From Deltaproteobacteria bacterium (GTDB lineage: Bacteria; Desulfobacterota_C; Deferrisomatia; Deferrisomatales; JACRMM01): 7,105 bases of DNA. The first letter of the stretch is position 1. The number at the start of each line of letters is the position of its first letter. Positions 1 through 6,619 of this stretch are shown here, piece by piece. The position numbers were made by a program, and so were the translations under genes. The notes below the pieces were generated by a model. That model worked only from the letters and a program-made list of their open reading frames with translations, ran no database searches and had not been told where the DNA came from. The stretch spans positions 1-7,105 of the forward strand of contig JACRCS010000689.1 of assembly GCA_016218905.1 (NCBI GenBank), written 5' to 3'.

Positions 1-97
1 CCGCCTCGGCGAGGCGGACGAACCCGTCGCGGGCCCAGCGGGGGTTGGCCGCCGCGTCGATGGAGTCCTTCACGCAAGGGTTCATGTACGCTGGCAT
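1..97 (-). CDS. 5' end of an unidentified leftward gene (partial)
   Basis: An open frame reads leftward and leaves the window. From the ATG at 97 it begins MPAYMNPCVKDSIDAAANPR; a second in-frame ATG lies at 85. Upstream, the frame hits a stop (TAG, 130-128) with no other usable start, so the gene begins at 97 or 85. Neither ATG has a clear Shine-Dalgarno sequence. From 85 onward, 27 of 28 codons end in G or C, as in the certain genes here, which is the main reason to believe it is coding. About 30 residues carry no diagnostic motif, so I do not assign a function. The helical, Arg/Ala-rich start could suit many families; a glutamine synthetase adenylyltransferase N-terminus is one weak possibility. 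It is divergent from the kinase gene and shares its upstream region and the inverted repeat at 87-130. Confidence 0.6.
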   Translation of the reverse strand, partial: MPAYMNPCVKDSIDAAANPRWARDGFVRLAEA

Positions 98-130
98 CTT
101 TGGAGGCTCATGCCGTAAGATGCCAGCCTA
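87..130. repeat. Inverted repeat between divergent genes
   Basis: The arms GCTGGCATCTT (90-100) and AAGATGCCAGC (117-127) are perfect 11-base reverse complements around a 16-base centre. One mismatch (89/128) followed by two more matched positions extends each arm to 14 bases (87-100 and 117-130). The left arm, read leftward, contains the ATG CCA that begins the leftward gene. The right arm, read rightward, gives an ATG CCA that opens only an 8-codon frame ending in TGA. There is no U-run after either arm, so an intrinsic terminator is unlikely. The position between divergent genes suits an operator for a dimeric regulator or an mRNA hairpin at a start codon; both are inferences. Confidence 0.7.
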
Positions 131-183
131 TTTCAGCTCTACCTGACGGTCAACGCCTGCCGGCGGGAAGAAGCCCGGAATCC

Positions 184-1308
184 ATGGCTTCATCGCACCC
201 CGACCCCGTGCTCCGGCTCGTCTCCGCGCGGGCCGACCTCGCCGAGCCCCTGGCCGCCGTCGCTCGGGAGCTGGACGTCCGCTTCCGGACCTCTTTGAGG
301 CTGGACCCGGAGTCCGAAGGCCGGGACGTCGTCTGCCTGGACGAGCGCCTCCCGGGCGCCTTCGACAGCTTCGTCCGGTGGAGGGCCCGGGGTGCGGCGC
401 CTCCGGTCCTCTGGCTGACCGAGGAGCCCAGGGGCGAGGGGGCCGAGGCGGCGCTCCGGGCCGGTGCGGAGGATGTGCTGGCGCTCCCAGTCTGGGCGCC
501 CGAGGCCCGGGCGCGGCTCGCGCCTCGCCTCGGGCGCAGCGCCGCGCGGGCGGACGAGGGGCAGCCCGCCGCGCCGGAGGCGGTGGCCCCGGCCAAGGCC
601 GAGTGGGAGGAGACCTTCGACGCCATCCACCCGCGCCAGTCCGAGAAGCTCCTGGCCCTCGGACAGATCGCAGCCGGCGTGGCCAAGGAGATCAACAACC
701 CGCTCACGGCCGTCTCCTCGTACGCGCAACTGCTCGCGCTGGAGGCGACGGAGCCGAAGGCCGTGGAGAGCGCGCGTCGGATCCGGGAGGGCGTCGACCG
801 GATCCACCGGCTGGTCTCGAACCTCATGAGCTTCGCTCGTCCGTTCGAGGAGACCTTCTTCCCGGTCGACCTGAACGAGGTCGTCTCGGAGACGCTCGCC
901 TTCAATCGCTTCGACCTCCTCCAGGGGGACACCCAGCTCGCGGAGGAGCTCGAACCACGGCTGCCGAAGATCCTGGGGGCCAAGGACGAGCTCCGCTACC
1001 TCCTGGTGAACCTGCTGACGAACGCGCGGGACGCGCTGGGCGGGCGAGGCAACATCAGGTTGCGTACCCGCAGGCGGGACGGCGAGGTCCTGCTGGAAGT
1101 CGAAGACGACGGCGTCGGGATGGCCCCGGCAGAAATGGAAAAGATCTTTGAGCCCTTCTACACGACCAAACCGATCGGAAAAGGGACCGGCCTCGGCCTC
1201 TTCATCGCCGCAGGGATCGCCCGAAAGCACGGCGGCGTCCTCACGGCGGCCAGCGAGCCCGGCCGGGGCAGCCGCTTCGTCCTCGCCGTGCCGGCCTTCG
1301 GGGCGTAG
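184..1308 (+). CDS. Soluble histidine-kinase-like protein: degenerate receiver + DHp lacking His + HATPase
   Basis: This is a 374-residue protein with no signal peptide or membrane segment, so it should be cytoplasmic. Residues ~8-118 resemble a response-regulator receiver. Asp53 (DVVCLDERLPG) sits at the phosphoacceptor position, but the acidic pair after strand 1 is replaced by Ser-Ala-Arg (14-16) and the conserved Lys by Leu101 (AGAEDVLALP). After a Pro/Ala linker comes the DHp helix. Its H-box reads AGVAKEINNPLT, so Lys168 (AAG, 685-687) stands where family members have the phosphorylated His; Glu169 is kept. The HATPase domain is intact: N-box with Asn280 and Asp283-Ala284, DGVG at 309-312, an F-box, and GKGTGLGL at 332-339. 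A start at 184 is preferred. An in-frame TTG at 100 also exists, but codons 100-183 lack the G/C third-position bias. The partner gene follows after four bases. Normal autophosphorylation is doubtful; phosphatase activity, a scaffold role, or transfer through another residue are alternatives. Confidence 0.88.
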   Translation: MASSHPDPVLRLVSARADLAEPLAAVARELDVRFRTSLRLDPESEGRDVVCLDERLPGAFDSFVRWRARGAAPPVLWLTEEPRGEGAEAALRAGAEDVLALPVWAPEARARLAPRLGRSAARADEGQPAAPEAVAPAKAEWEETFDAIHPRQSEKLLALGQIAAGVAKEINNPLTAVSSYAQLLALEATEPKAVESARRIREGVDRIHRLVSNLMSFARPFEETFFPVDLNEVVSETLAFNRFDLLQGDTQLAEELEPRLPKILGAKDELRYLLVNLLTNARDALGGRGNIRLRTRRRDGEVLLEVEDDGVGMAPAEMEKIFEPFYTTKPIGKGTGLGLFIAAGIARKHGGVLTAASEPGRGSRFVLAVPAFGA

Positions 1309-1312
1309 CGCC

Positions 1313-2782
1313 GTGGAGAGGGCGCTTCCCGACTGGGAGAACCGGACGCACCGCGTCCTGGTGGTCGACGACGAGCCCGACATCGCGGCGATCCTCTCCG
1401 ACTTCCTCCTCGAGCACGGCCATCTGGTGGAGACCGCCGCCGACGGTCGCGAGGCCTGGGAGAAGTGCCGGGCCGAGCCCTTCGACCTGGTCGTGACCGA
1501 CCTCAAGATGCCCCAGATGGGCGGGCTCGAGCTCCTGCGGAACATTCAGGACGCCGGCCAACCGAGCCTCGTGGTGATCATGACCGGGTACGCCACCGTG
1601 GAGACGGCGGTGGAGGCGCTCAAGATCGGGGCGTTCGACTACATCCTGAAACCCTTCAAGATCACGGAGCTCCTCCAGATCGTCGAGCGGGCCTTCGAAC
1701 GGATCCGCCTGGAGGCCGAGAACCTCCACCTCAAGGAGCAGGTGGCGCTCTTGCGCCTGAGCGAAGCCGTCGCGTCGAGCCTCTCTCTCGACGAGGTCCT
1801 TTCGCTCGTCGTGGAGGCGGCGCTCAAGGAAGTCGACGCCGACGGCGTGGAGCTCCTCTTCCGGCCGTCCGGCTCCGCGAGCTTTACGCGCCGGGTCTCC
1901 TGCGGCAGGGAGGGCCCCATGGCGCCCGTGCTCGGGGACGTGGAGGGGCTCGAGGCCGCGCTGAAGAGCCTTCCCCACCTCCAACTCGCCGGGGAGGAGT
2001 TGGCGCCGCTCCTGAGCCCGGCGGCGACCTCCATGGGCCGGCTGCTGTCCGTGCCGCTGCGGCGGGGCGGCGAGGTCCTCGGCGTGCTCAACGCCTACTC
2101 CCGGCGGGCCCGGCGGGGTTTCCTCCCGAGGGAGGAGAAGGCGCTCTTCGTGCTCGGGGACCGCGCGGCCACGAGCCTCGAGAACGCGCTCCTCTATTCG
2201 AACCTCGAGAACACCTTCCGTCAGACCATCGAGGGACTGGCGCTGGCGCTGGAGACCAAGGACCCCTACACCCGCGGCCACGCCGAGAGCGTCACGCGGC
2301 TTTGTGACGCGACCGCCCGGGCCATGGGGCTCGACGAGGCGTTCTGCGGGACACTCCGGCAGGCGGCGATCCTCCACGACATCGGCAAGATCGGCATCGC
2401 GGGGGGCATCCTGAACAAGCCGGAAGGCCTCACCGCGGACGAGTACGAGGTCATCAAGAGCCACCCCAGGATGGGGAAGCGGATCCTGGGCCCCATCTCC
2501 TTCCTCCAGGAGGTCGTCCCGGCGGTTTACCACCACCACGAGCGCTGGGACGGCGGCGGGTATCCGGAAGGGCTGCAGGGCGACGAGACTCCGCTGGGGG
2601 CGCGCATCATGCAGGTGGCCGACACCTACGACGCCATGACCTCGGATCGGGCGTATCGCCGGGCGCTCTCCCACGAGACGGCGGTGGCGGAGCTGCGCCG
2701 CTGCGCCGGAAGCCAGCTCGACGGCAAGTGTGTCGAGGCCTTCCTCTCCGTCCACGGGCGAAAGGCCGAGGAAGGAGAGTGA
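1313..2782 (+). CDS. Response regulator: receiver-GAF-HD-GYP c-di-GMP phosphodiesterase
   Basis: This is a 489-residue cytoplasmic regulator predicted to hydrolyse cyclic di-GMP. The receiver (~14-120) has the acidic pair Asp19-Asp20, phosphoacceptor Asp63 (VVTDLKMP), the Thr91 region (MTGYATVETA) and Lys113-Pro114. A charged, probably coiled linker leads to a GAF-type sensor domain (~146-295), whose ligand cannot be read from sequence. The HD-GYP domain (~300-480) has HDIGK (His355-Asp356), HHE at 408-410 and GYP at 416-418, plus the KDPYTRGH and VADTYDAMTSDRAYR segments, so the metal site looks complete and active. The GTG at 1313 is chosen because it lies four bases after the kinase stop and the next in-frame ATG (Met66) is inside the receiver; its Shine-Dalgarno is weak, so translational coupling is likely. 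Receiver-HD-GYP proteins of the RpfG type control biofilm, motility or virulence. Here the adjacent kinase lacks its His, so the phosphate source is uncertain. Confidence 0.93.
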   Translation: MERALPDWENRTHRVLVVDDEPDIAAILSDFLLEHGHLVETAADGREAWEKCRAEPFDLVVTDLKMPQMGGLELLRNIQDAGQPSLVVIMTGYATVETAVEALKIGAFDYILKPFKITELLQIVERAFERIRLEAENLHLKEQVALLRLSEAVASSLSLDEVLSLVVEAALKEVDADGVELLFRPSGSASFTRRVSCGREGPMAPVLGDVEGLEAALKSLPHLQLAGEELAPLLSPAATSMGRLLSVPLRRGGEVLGVLNAYSRRARRGFLPREEKALFVLGDRAATSLENALLYSNLENTFRQTIEGLALALETKDPYTRGHAESVTRLCDATARAMGLDEAFCGTLRQAAILHDIGKIGIAGGILNKPEGLTADEYEVIKSHPRMGKRILGPISFLQEVVPAVYHHHERWDGGGYPEGLQGDETPLGARIMQVADTYDAMTSDRAYRRALSHETAVAELRRCAGSQLDGKCVEAFLSVHGRKAEEGE

Positions 2783-2814
2783 GCGCGGAGAGCGGTGCAG
2801 GGACGGCAGGGACC

Positions 2815-2820
2815 GGAGGA
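2815..2820 (+). promoter_or_regulatory. Strong Shine-Dalgarno of pgpA
   Basis: GGAGGA lies 8 bases before the GTG at 2829. It fixes that GTG as the pgpA start over in-frame candidates further upstream, which would overlap the end of the HD-GYP gene. Confidence 0.8.
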
Positions 2821-2828
2821 AACGGACG

Positions 2829-3317
2829 GTGACGGAGCGTCCGATCGCCCTCGGCCGGAACGGTTCCTGGCTGCTTCGGGCGGTCGCCTCGGGGCTCGGG
2901 GCCGGGTTCCTACCGGTGGCGCCGGGCACGTGGGGAACGCTCGTGGCGATGCCGGTGGCGTGGATCCTGGGATGGTTGCCGCCGGCCGTCCACGGCCTCC
3001 TGCTCATCGCCTCCCTGCCGGCCGCCGCGGCCGTCTGCGGGCGGGCGGCCGAGGAGGACGGACGGAAGGACCCGCACTGGATTACCCTGGACGAGGTCGT
3101 CGGCTACGCGGTCACGGTCGCGTTCGTGCCGGCGCGGCTCTCCGCCTACCTGGCCGGCTTCTTTTTGTTTCGCCTGTTTGATATACTCAAGCCCCCTCCG
3201 GCGGGATGGGTCGACCGCTGCATGCCCGGGGGATGGGGGGTCCTCCTCGACGATGTGCTAGCCGGCCTCTACGCGCGCCTCGTGCTCGGACTGCTGGTCT
3301 GGGGCGGGGTTTTCTGA
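2829..3317 (+). CDS. pgpA: Phosphatidylglycerophosphatase A
   Basis: This is a 162-residue inner-membrane enzyme that dephosphorylates phosphatidylglycerol phosphate to phosphatidylglycerol. The family signatures appear in order: GFLPVAPGTWGTL (residues 26-38), a hydrophobic segment to ~70, DEVVGY starting at Asp88-Glu89, LFDILKPPP with Asp118, and GVLLDDVLAGLYA with Asp141-Asp142. Hydrophobic stretches near 36-72, 92-118 and 143-162 fit a small polytopic protein. Length is normal for the family. The GTG start is supported by an ideal Shine-Dalgarno. The gene begins 46 bases after the HD-GYP stop and is followed 40 bases later by the cinA-type gene, an order that recurs in bacteria. The codons around LFDILK are unusually AT-rich for this genome and contain a promoter-like sequence, listed separately. 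Confidence 0.95.
   Translation: MTERPIALGRNGSWLLRAVASGLGAGFLPVAPGTWGTLVAMPVAWILGWLPPAVHGLLLIASLPAAAAVCGRAAEEDGRKDPHWITLDEVVGYAVTVAFVPARLSAYLAGFFLFRLFDILKPPPAGWVDRCMPGGWGVLLDDVLAGLYARLVLGLLVWGGVF
3159..3187 (+). promoter_or_regulatory. Candidate extended -10 promoter inside pgpA
   Basis: TATACT (3182-3187) matches the sigma-70 -10 consensus at five of six bases and is preceded by TGA, giving the extended -10 form TGnTATAnT. Seventeen bases upstream, TTCTTT (3159-3164) is a poor -35 (three of six), as extended -10 promoters tolerate. Transcription would start near 3194 and run into cinA-thpR-recA-pilT. The element falls on codons ttt, ttg, ttt, ttt, gat and ata, in a gene that otherwise nearly always uses G/C-ending codons. 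This is a motif match only; the conserved amino acids there (FRLFDILK) also favour T-rich codons. Confidence 0.4.
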
Positions 3318-3357
3318 AGGATCGACACGGACCCACACAGAGCTGAGGGGGCGAATC

Positions 3358-3837
3358 GTGACTCCTCCTGAAGAGCGCCTGGCGGTCGCCCTCGGCCGGG
3401 GCGGGAGTCTCCTGGCGCTGGCCGAGTCCTGCACGGGCGGCCTCATCGCCCACCGAGTCACGGAGATCGCGGGCAGCTCGGCCTACTTCGACCGCTGCCT
3501 GGTCGTCTACTCCAACCGAGCCAAGCGGGAGCTCCTGGGCGTCTCCGAAGAGCTCCTCGCGGAGCACGGGGCCGTCTCGCAGGCATGCGCCCGAGCCATG
3601 CTGCGGGGGCTCTTCGAACGGAGCCCCGCGGCCCTGGGGGCGGCGGTGACGGGCATCGCGGGCCCCTCCGGCGGCACTCCCGAGAAGCCCGTCGGCACCG
3701 TCTGGATTGCCTGGGGCGACCGGGAGCGGGTCGAGGTCGAGTGCCTGCGGCTCTCCGGCAGCCGGGGCGAGGTGAAGCGGGCCTCGGCCGAGGCGGTGCT
3801 GGAGCGGCTGGCGGACTTCGCGGAGGGGAGGCGGTGA
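3358..3837 (+). CDS. pncC: CinA C-terminal domain protein / nicotinamide-nucleotide amidase
   Basis: This 159-residue protein consists only of the CinA C-terminal domain, the family that deamidates nicotinamide mononucleotide to nicotinate mononucleotide in pyridine-nucleotide recycling. Visible signatures are LAESCTGGLI (Ser24-Cys25-Thr26-Gly27-Gly28, the nucleophile region), the YSNRAK segment (51-56) with Lys56, and TGIAGPSGGTPEKPVGTV (98-115). The N-terminal MoCF-like half found in longer CinA proteins is absent, and the 40-base gap upstream leaves no room for a remnant. The GTG start has GAGGGGG (3345-3351) six bases upstream. The stop overlaps the thpR start by four bases, so the two are surely cotranscribed. 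The competence-damage name comes from long CinA proteins linked to recA; here the gene lies two positions before recA, so a metabolic role is certain only at family level and a competence link is speculative. Confidence 0.93.
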   Translation: MTPPEERLAVALGRGGSLLALAESCTGGLIAHRVTEIAGSSAYFDRCLVVYSNRAKRELLGVSEELLAEHGAVSQACARAMLRGLFERSPAALGAAVTGIAGPSGGTPEKPVGTVWIAWGDRERVEVECLRLSGSRGEVKRASAEAVLERLADFAEGRR

Positions 3838-4400
3838 GCCGGATCCGCTGCTTCGTGGCCGCCGCCCTCCCCGAGGCCGTCCGCAACGACCTCGCGGCGC
3901 TCCAGGAGCGCTTCCGGAGCCTCGCCCCGGGCCTTCGCTGGGTCGCTCCCGCCTCCATCCACCTGACGCTCAAGTTCATCGGGGAGGTGGAGCCGAACGT
4001 CTTCGAGGCGATCGCCGGCGCCCTGAAGCCTCCGCTCGCGCCCGAGGCGCAGGCCATCCTGGTGCCCAGGGGCGTGGGGGCCTTCCCCTCCGTGCGCCGT
4101 GCTCGGGTCCTGTGGGTAGGGCTCGCCGGGGACGTGGCGGTCGTCGCGAAGGCCGCCCTCGAGGTGGAGGCCCGCCTCGAGCCGCTGGGCATCCCGCGGG
4201 AGGCGAGGCCCTTTACGCCTCACCTCACGGTGGGCCGCGCCCGCAACCCCGGGGAGATGCCCGACCTGCGGGCCGCCCTCGAGGCGGAGGGCGAGTACGA
4301 AGGGCCGTCGTTCACCGTCTCGGAGCTCGTCCTCTACGAGAGCCGCCTCAGCCCCAAGGGGCCCACGTACACGCCGAGGAAGATCATTTCTCTTCAGTAA
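3834..4400 (+). CDS. thpR: RNA 2',3'-cyclic phosphodiesterase (2H family, LigT-like)
   Basis: This is a 188-residue cytoplasmic protein of the two-histidine phosphoesterase family, which opens 2',3'-cyclic phosphate ends of RNA and can ligate tRNA halves in vitro. Both HxTx catalytic motifs are present: His43-Leu-Thr-Leu and His130-Leu-Thr-Val, in the usual contexts ([18 protein letters not shown]). The FVAAALPE opening and the C-terminal [17 protein letters not shown] segment are typical, as is the length. The GTG start shares the GTGA overlap with the pncC stop, indicating translational coupling. recA begins 25 bases after the stop. Its presence between cinA and recA is a recurring arrangement; its physiological substrate is generally unclear. 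Confidence 0.94.
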   Translation: MSRIRCFVAAALPEAVRNDLAALQERFRSLAPGLRWVAPASIHLTLKFIGEVEPNVFEAIAGALKPPLAPEAQAILVPRGVGAFPSVRRARVLWVGLAGDVAVVAKAALEVEARLEPLGIPREARPFTPHLTVGRARNPGEMPDLRAALEAEGEYEGPSFTVSELVLYESRLSPKGPTYTPRKIISLQ

Positions 4401-4407
4401 CTTCCAT

Positions 4408-4421
4408 CTCTCACGGGAGAG
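4408..4421 (+). promoter_or_regulatory. Small hairpin overlapping the recA Shine-Dalgarno
   Basis: CTCTC (4408-4412) and GAGAG (4417-4421) can pair around the loop ACGG. The right arm is the Shine-Dalgarno stretch (GGGAGAG) of recA, about five bases before its ATG at 4426, so folding would partly hide the ribosome site. The stem is only five pairs and may have no regulatory effect. No known LexA-type SOS box is visible in the 25-base thpR-recA gap. Confidence 0.35.
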
Positions 4422-4425
4422 CCAG

Positions 4426-5442
4426 ATGTCTTCAGACCGCGAGCAGGCAGTGGGTCTGGCCGTCGGCCAGATCGAGAAGCAGTTCGGCAAGGGCTCCATC
4501 ATGCGCCTCGGCGAGGGGTGCGCGATCCAGGACCTGGAGCTCATCCCCACGGGCTCCCTCTCCCTGGACGTCGCCCTGGGCGTTGGGGGCTATCCCCGCG
4601 GGAGGATCGTGGAGATCTTCGGGCCCGAGTCCTCGGGCAAGACGACCCTCGCCCTCCAGGCGGTGGCCGAGGCGCAACGGCTCGGCGGGATCGCGGCCTT
4701 CGTCGACGCCGAGCACGCCCTCGACGTCGCCTACGCCCGCAAGCTCGGCGTCCAGATCGAGGACCTCCTCGTCTCACAGCCCGACACCGGCGAGCAGGCC
4801 CTCGAGATCACCGAGATCCTGGTGCGAAGCGGCGCCGTAGACGTGGTGGTGGTGGACTCCGTGGCGGCGCTCGTGCCCCGGGCGGAGATCGAGGGCGAGA
4901 TGGGCGACAGCCACGTGGGGCTCCAGGCCCGGCTCATGAGCCAGGCGCTCCGGAAGCTCACGGCCACGATCTCCAAGTCGCGCACGCTCGTCGTCTTCAT
5001 CAACCAGATCCGGATGAAGATCGGGGTCATGTTCGGCAATCCCGAGACCACCACCGGCGGCAATGCCCTCAAGTTCTACTCCTCGGTCCGCCTCGACATC
5101 CGCCGGGTGGGGGCGATCAAGGAGGGCGACGAGAGCGTCGGGAACCGGACCCGGGTGACGGTGGTGAAGAACAAGGTCGCGCCGCCCTTCCGGAAGGCCG
5201 AGTTCGACATCCTCTACGGCGAGGGCATCAGCCGGGTGGGGGACATCCTGGACCTCGCGGTGGACCGGAACATCGTCGACAAGCGAGGCTCCTGGTACCT
5301 CTACGGGGAGTCGCGGATCGGCCAGGGGCGGGAGAACGCCAAGAGCTTCCTCCGGGAGAACGGCGACATGCTCGGCGAGATCGAGGGCCGGGTGAGGGAA
5401 GCGTTCGGCCTCAAGGCGCCGGCCGCGGGAGCGGAGAGGTAG
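4426..5442 (+). CDS. recA: Recombinase RecA
   Basis: This 338-residue protein is the DNA strand-exchange ATPase and SOS co-protease. Its numbering aligns with Escherichia coli RecA through the core: Walker [10 protein letters not shown] with Lys72, catalytic Glu96 (DAEHALD), Walker [11 protein letters not shown] with Asp144, Gln194 in FINQIR, and loop L2 with Phe203, Glu207 and Gly211-Gly212. The DNA-binding loop L1 region ([12 protein letters not shown]) is intact. The C-terminus ends at residue 338 in AAGAER and lacks the long acidic tail of the E. coli protein (353 residues), which damps activity there. The ATG start has a Shine-Dalgarno about five bases upstream. The gene sits 25 bases after thpR and 6 bases before pilT, so it is probably expressed from an upstream promoter. 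No recX follows it directly. Confidence 0.98.
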   Translation: MSSDREQAVGLAVGQIEKQFGKGSIMRLGEGCAIQDLELIPTGSLSLDVALGVGGYPRGRIVEIFGPESSGKTTLALQAVAEAQRLGGIAAFVDAEHALDVAYARKLGVQIEDLLVSQPDTGEQALEITEILVRSGAVDVVVVDSVAALVPRAEIEGEMGDSHVGLQARLMSQALRKLTATISKSRTLVVFINQIRMKIGVMFGNPETTTGGNALKFYSSVRLDIRRVGAIKEGDESVGNRTRVTVVKNKVAPPFRKAEFDILYGEGISRVGDILDLAVDRNIVDKRGSWYLYGESRIGQGRENAKSFLRENGDMLGEIEGRVREAFGLKAPAAGAER

Positions 5443-5448
5443 TTCGGG

Positions 5449-6594
5449 ATGGACCTCAACGAGATCCTCCGAGCCGCGAGCCAGGCCCAGGCCTCCGACA
5501 TCCACATGAAGGCCGGGCTGCCGCCAATCCTTCGCCGGGACAACCAGCTCTACCCGCTGAAGGACGCCGGACGCATCTCCCCGGACATGATCGCCCAGAT
5601 CGCCAAGGAGGTGATGACGCCCGTCCAGGCGGAGCTCTTCGCCCAGAACCGGGAGGTCGACATCGGGTATGGCGTGCCCGGGCTCGGCCGCTTCCGGCTC
5701 AACATCTTTCAGCAGCGGGGGACCATCGGGATGGTCTTCCGGATCATCCCCATGGAGATCCGGTCGATCTCCGAGCTCCACCTGCCCAAGGTCGTGGAGG
5801 AGCTCTCCATGGAGCCGCGGGGGCTGCTCCTCGTCACGGGGACAACCGGCTCCGGGAAGTCGACGACGCTGGCGGCGATGATCGACCTCATCAACCAGCG
5901 CAAGACCTGCCACGTCGTCACCATCGAGGACCCGATCGAGTTCCTTCACCGGGACAAGAAGTCGATCATCAACCAGCGGGAGGTGGGCTTCGACACCCTG
6001 AGCTTCGGCGGCGCCCTGAAAAGCGCGCTGCGCCAGGACCCGGACGTCATCCTGGTCGGCGAGATGCGGGACTTCGAGACGATCGAGACGGCCCTCATCG
6101 CCGCCGAGACCGGGCACCTGGTCCTCTCGACGCTCCACACGGTGGACGCGGCCGAGACGATCCACCGGATCATCTCCGTCTTTCCCCCGCACCAGCAGAA
6201 ACAGGTCCGGCTGCAGATCGCGAGCATCCTGAAGGGGATCGTCTCCCAGCGGCTGGTGCCCCGGGCGGACGGGAAGGGCCGCGTGCCGGCCGTCGAGGTC
6301 ATGGTCGCCACGGCCCGCATTCGGGACTGCATCGAGAACCCGGAGAAGACGAAGGAGATCCGGCAGGCCATCTCCGAGGGCTACACGACTTATGGTATGC
6401 AGACGTTCGATCAGTCTCTCATGGCCCTTCTCAAGAAGAACCTGATCACGTACAAGGAGGCCCTGCGCCAGTCCTCCAACCCCGACGACTTCGCCCTGAA
6501 GATGTCCGGCGTGAGCTCCACGAGCGACAACCGGTGGGCGGACTTCGAGGGGAGCGGAGAGGAGGACATAGAGGGCAAGATAGAGCGGTTCTAG
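5449..6594 (+). CDS. pilT: Type IV pilus retraction ATPase PilT
   Basis: This 381-residue protein belongs to the secretion-ATPase superfamily that powers pilus retraction at the inner membrane in twitching, attachment and DNA uptake. The N-terminal domain opens with the typical ASDIHMKAGLPPILR. It is followed by Walker A GTTGSGKST (131-139, Lys137), the Asp-box VVTIEDPIEFLH, Walker B DPDVILVGE with Glu205, and the His-box GHLVLSTLHT. The PilT C-terminal motif appears as RIRDCIEN (290-297) where classical PilT has AIRNLIRE, followed by GMQTFDQSL. This divergence, together with an acidic ~20-residue tail, suggests a PilT paralogue group rather than the classical retraction ATPase. The ATG is 6 bases after the recA stop; a GGAGAGG stretch at the end of recA can serve as Shine-Dalgarno. 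No pilB, pilC or pilin gene lies in the window, so its pilus partners are elsewhere. Confidence 0.95.
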   Translation: MDLNEILRAASQAQASDIHMKAGLPPILRRDNQLYPLKDAGRISPDMIAQIAKEVMTPVQAELFAQNREVDIGYGVPGLGRFRLNIFQQRGTIGMVFRIIPMEIRSISELHLPKVVEELSMEPRGLLLVTGTTGSGKSTTLAAMIDLINQRKTCHVVTIEDPIEFLHRDKKSIINQREVGFDTLSFGGALKSALRQDPDVILVGEMRDFETIETALIAAETGHLVLSTLHTVDAAETIHRIISVFPPHQQKQVRLQIASILKGIVSQRLVPRADGKGRVPAVEVMVATARIRDCIENPEKTKEIRQAISEGYTTYGMQTFDQSLMALLKKNLITYKEALRQSSNPDDFALKMSGVSSTSDNRWADFEGSGEEDIEGKIERF

Positions 6595-6619
6595 CGACTG
6601 CCGCTGACGCGGCACTCGC

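Noticed and set aside
100..183. TTG start at 100 for the kinase, adding 28 residues
   Set aside because: The extra codons lack the G/C third-position bias and overlap the inverted repeat; the ATG at 184 directly precedes the domain.
1148..1312. Upstream ATG extension of the HD-GYP regulator into the kinase gene
   Set aside because: The added residues are an out-of-frame Ser/Pro/Arg-rich reading of the kinase HATPase region; the GTG at 1313 begins just before the receiver.
190..1545. Long open frame on the minus strand opposite the kinase gene
   Set aside because: It mirrors the kinase gene, has no recognisable domain and a composition typical of antisense frames in GC-rich DNA. The plus-strand kinase has clear motifs and codon bias.
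4401..4425. LexA/SOS box upstream of recA
   Set aside because: No known LexA operator form could be found in this gap by eye.
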